A DNA stretch of 64,000 nucleotides, from the NCBI RefSeq assembly GCF_030067815.1, contig NZ_CP125968.1, positions 1,356,001 through 1,420,000 of the forward strand. Direction: 5' to 3'. Every line of letters begins with the position of its first letter. Within the stretch, counting starts at the first letter, position 1. The notes below the pieces were generated by a model. It was not told the origin of the DNA, searched no databases, and was given only the letters and a program-made list of their open reading frames with translations. The position numbers and the translations under genes are program-made. Shown here one piece after another: positions 62,540 through 64,000 of the stretch. Source of the DNA: Sporosarcina thermotolerans (lineage in GTDB: Bacteria; Bacillota; Bacilli; Bacillales_A; Planococcaceae).

Positions 62540-63285
62540 ATGAGAATTGCACAACCGAAACCATTCTTTTTTGAACATGGGAAACGAGCGGTACTCTTAT
62601 TACACGGCTTCACAGGCACATCAGCAGACGTCAGAATGTTAGGCCGTTTCCTTGAAAAGAAAGGCTATACATCACTCGCGCCGCATTACCGCGGGCACGG
62701 CGTCCCACCTGAGGAACTTATTAAAACAGGTCCCGACGAATGGTGGGAAGACGTTGAAGCTGGATACCAGCAATTAATCGACGCTGGATACAAAGAAATC
62801 GCAGTTTGTGGATTATCACTTGGTGGAGTATTTTCATTGAAAATAGGGGTTAAAATGAAAGTTAAGGGTATTGTAACGATGTGTGCCCCGATGTCGATTA
62901 AACACACGGATAAAATGTATGAAGGCGTGTTAAAATACGCTTCAGAATACAAACGATATGAAGGAAAATCCAAACAGGAAATCGAAGAAGAAGTGGACGC
63001 ATTGCGTGGGCAAACAATGCCTTCCTTAAGCGAATTAACGACGCTCGTCGATTCCGTTGGGAACAGCTTCCATCCATCAAAGCACCTCTTTTCGTTGTCC
63101 AATCAAGCAATGATGAAGTGATTGACGTGAATTCCGCCAAGATCATCTTTAATAACACAGCGTCGTCAGATAAAATAATCGAGTTCTATAAAGAGTCGAC
63201 GCATGTCATTACATTGGGACCGGAAAAAGAGCAGCTGCATGAGGATATATATCAATTTCTTGAATCACTAAGCTGGAACGTGTGA
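62540..63285 (+). CDS. est: Carboxylesterase YvaK/Est (frame break)
   Basis: About 248 residues of the alpha/beta-hydrolase fold. [17 protein letters not shown], the nucleophile elbow CGLSLGG (catalytic Ser), then after correction [19 protein letters not shown] (Asp) and [18 protein letters not shown] (His). One more C at CC 63070-63071 joins the frames. The start is ATG 62540, 9 nt after AAAGG. It hydrolyses short esters; physiological substrate unknown. Confidence 0.9.
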
Positions 63286-63327
63286 AAATGGAAATAGTTG
63301 ACGATAGTGAAGAATGGAGGGATGTAA

Positions 63328-64000
63328 TTGGACTTTATAGATGAAGAATTAAAAAATAGGTTGATCTCTTTTATGAGAGAAGAATCGTATAAGCCGCTAA
63401 CCGTTCAAGAAATCCAGGAAGCGTTAGGTATTGAAGGGGCGGCCGAATTCAAAGAGCTCGTAAAGATGCTTGTACATCTGGAGCAGAAAGGTGAAATCAT
63501 CCGATCGCGTACGAACCGTTACGGTGTTCCAGAACGCATGAACCTTATACGAGGCAAGTTCATTGGGCATGCCAAAGGGTTCGGGTTCGTTACACCTGAA
63601 ACGGAAGGGATGGATGATATTTTCATCCCGCCGCCGGAAGTAAACGGGGCGATGAACGGTGATATCGTGCTTGTCCGTGTTTCGAAAGGTGATGACTACG
63701 GTGGACGCCGCGAAGGGACGATCATCCGAATTGCCGAGCGGAAAACGACGAAGGTTGTCGGGACGTACCAAGATAATCGCGGGTTCGGATTCGTCATTCC
63801 TGACGATAAAAAGCTTCCGATGGACATTTTTATCGGAAAAGGAAATTCCCTCGATGCTGTAGAAGGGCATAAGGTTGTCGTGGAAATCACGGATTGGCCA
63901 AGTGATTTGAAATCAGCGACTGGAATGGTCGTACAAATTCTTGGACATAAAAACGATCCTGGCGTCGATATTTTATCGATCATCCATAAGCATGGCATCG
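63328..64000 (+). CDS. rnr: Ribonuclease R, N-terminal part (runs off the right edge)
   Basis: 224 codons visible. An N-terminal helix-turn-helix region ([20 protein letters not shown]) and two cold-shock-like domains ([32 protein letters not shown]) precede the RNB domain, which begins near the edge ([11 protein letters not shown]). The start is TTG 63328 after GGAGGGATG. It degrades structured RNA and assists trans-translation; smpB should follow outside the window. Confidence 0.95.
   Translation, partial: MDFIDEELKNRLISFMREESYKPLTVQEIQEALGIEGAAEFKELVKMLVHLEQKGEIIRSRTNRYGVPERMNLIRGKFIGHAKGFGFVTPETEGMDDIFIPPPEVNGAMNGDIVLVRVSKGDDYGGRREGTIIRIAERKTTKVVGTYQDNRGFGFVIPDDKKLPMDIFIGKGNSLDAVEGHKVVVEITDWPSDLKSATGMVVQILGHKNDPGVDILSIIHKHGI

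Overview
The window looks like a chromosomal segment of an endospore-forming Bacillales bacterium, most likely of the Planococcaceae (Sporosarcina-like). The evidence is long stretches of Bacillus subtilis-type gene order, spore-associated genes (a YjcZ-family micropeptide and a YheC/YheD coat-associated protein), and typical Firmicutes regulators (Hpr/ScoC, CggR, HprK/Crh, and a CtsR-type operator at clpP). Genus-level placement is inference.

Layout. 0-6 kb: accessory genes (a partial unknown gene, a degraded gene, a lipoprotein, small membrane proteins, an ECF sigma factor with a large membrane-anchored partner, a PadR/DUF2812 pair). 6-12 kb: a YheC/YheD gene, then a complete 2-aminoethylphosphonate biosynthesis operon on the minus strand (PEP mutase, phosphonopyruvate decarboxylase, AEP transaminase), an RmlD-like reductase and a DUF2441 gene. 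12-34 kb: the yheB-yheA / hemZ-yhaR / yhaQP / yhaONM / prsA / hpr / yhaH / trpP / hit / ecsAB block, interrupted by mgsA, an XRE-DUF2178-like cassette and small accessory genes. 34.7-52.8 kb: uvrBA-yvlB-hprK-lgt-yvoD-ppaX-yvoF-yvcD-trxB-yvcI-rapZ-yvcK-whiA-crh, a Bacillaceae-1-like ncRNA, tRNA-Arg(CCG) and clpP. 53-64 kb: lemA and a TPM-domain gene, a glutaredoxin-like gene, the glycolytic operon cggR-gapA-pgk-tpiA-gpmI-eno, then secG-est-rnr (rnr runs off the window). The yha and uvr/yvc blocks lie far apart in B. subtilis but are joined here near 34 kb.

Functional themes. Central glycolysis is grouped with its CggR repressor. HprK and Crh link sugar status to catabolite control. YvcK, RapZ and WhiA form the usual cell-envelope/division cluster. 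YhaO-YhaN-YhaM is a nuclease module. Two near-consensus FadR boxes tie yhaR and a YhzD-like gene to fatty-acid control. A ladder of five (U/G)AG triplets over the trpP ribosome binding site suggests TRAP control.

Two observations stand out. First, about 29 frame breaks disrupt 25 genes, including enolase, gpmI, trxB, uvrB, whiA and cggR; most are one-base contractions of short homopolymers, so this is almost certainly unpolished long-read sequence, and those genes are annotated here as full-length spans. Second, five intergenic tandem arrays share a strict 21-bp period, two helical turns, with different unit sequences but a common TTCCC/TTCTC-like core. I know of no described function for them, and they are my main candidate for an undescribed element.
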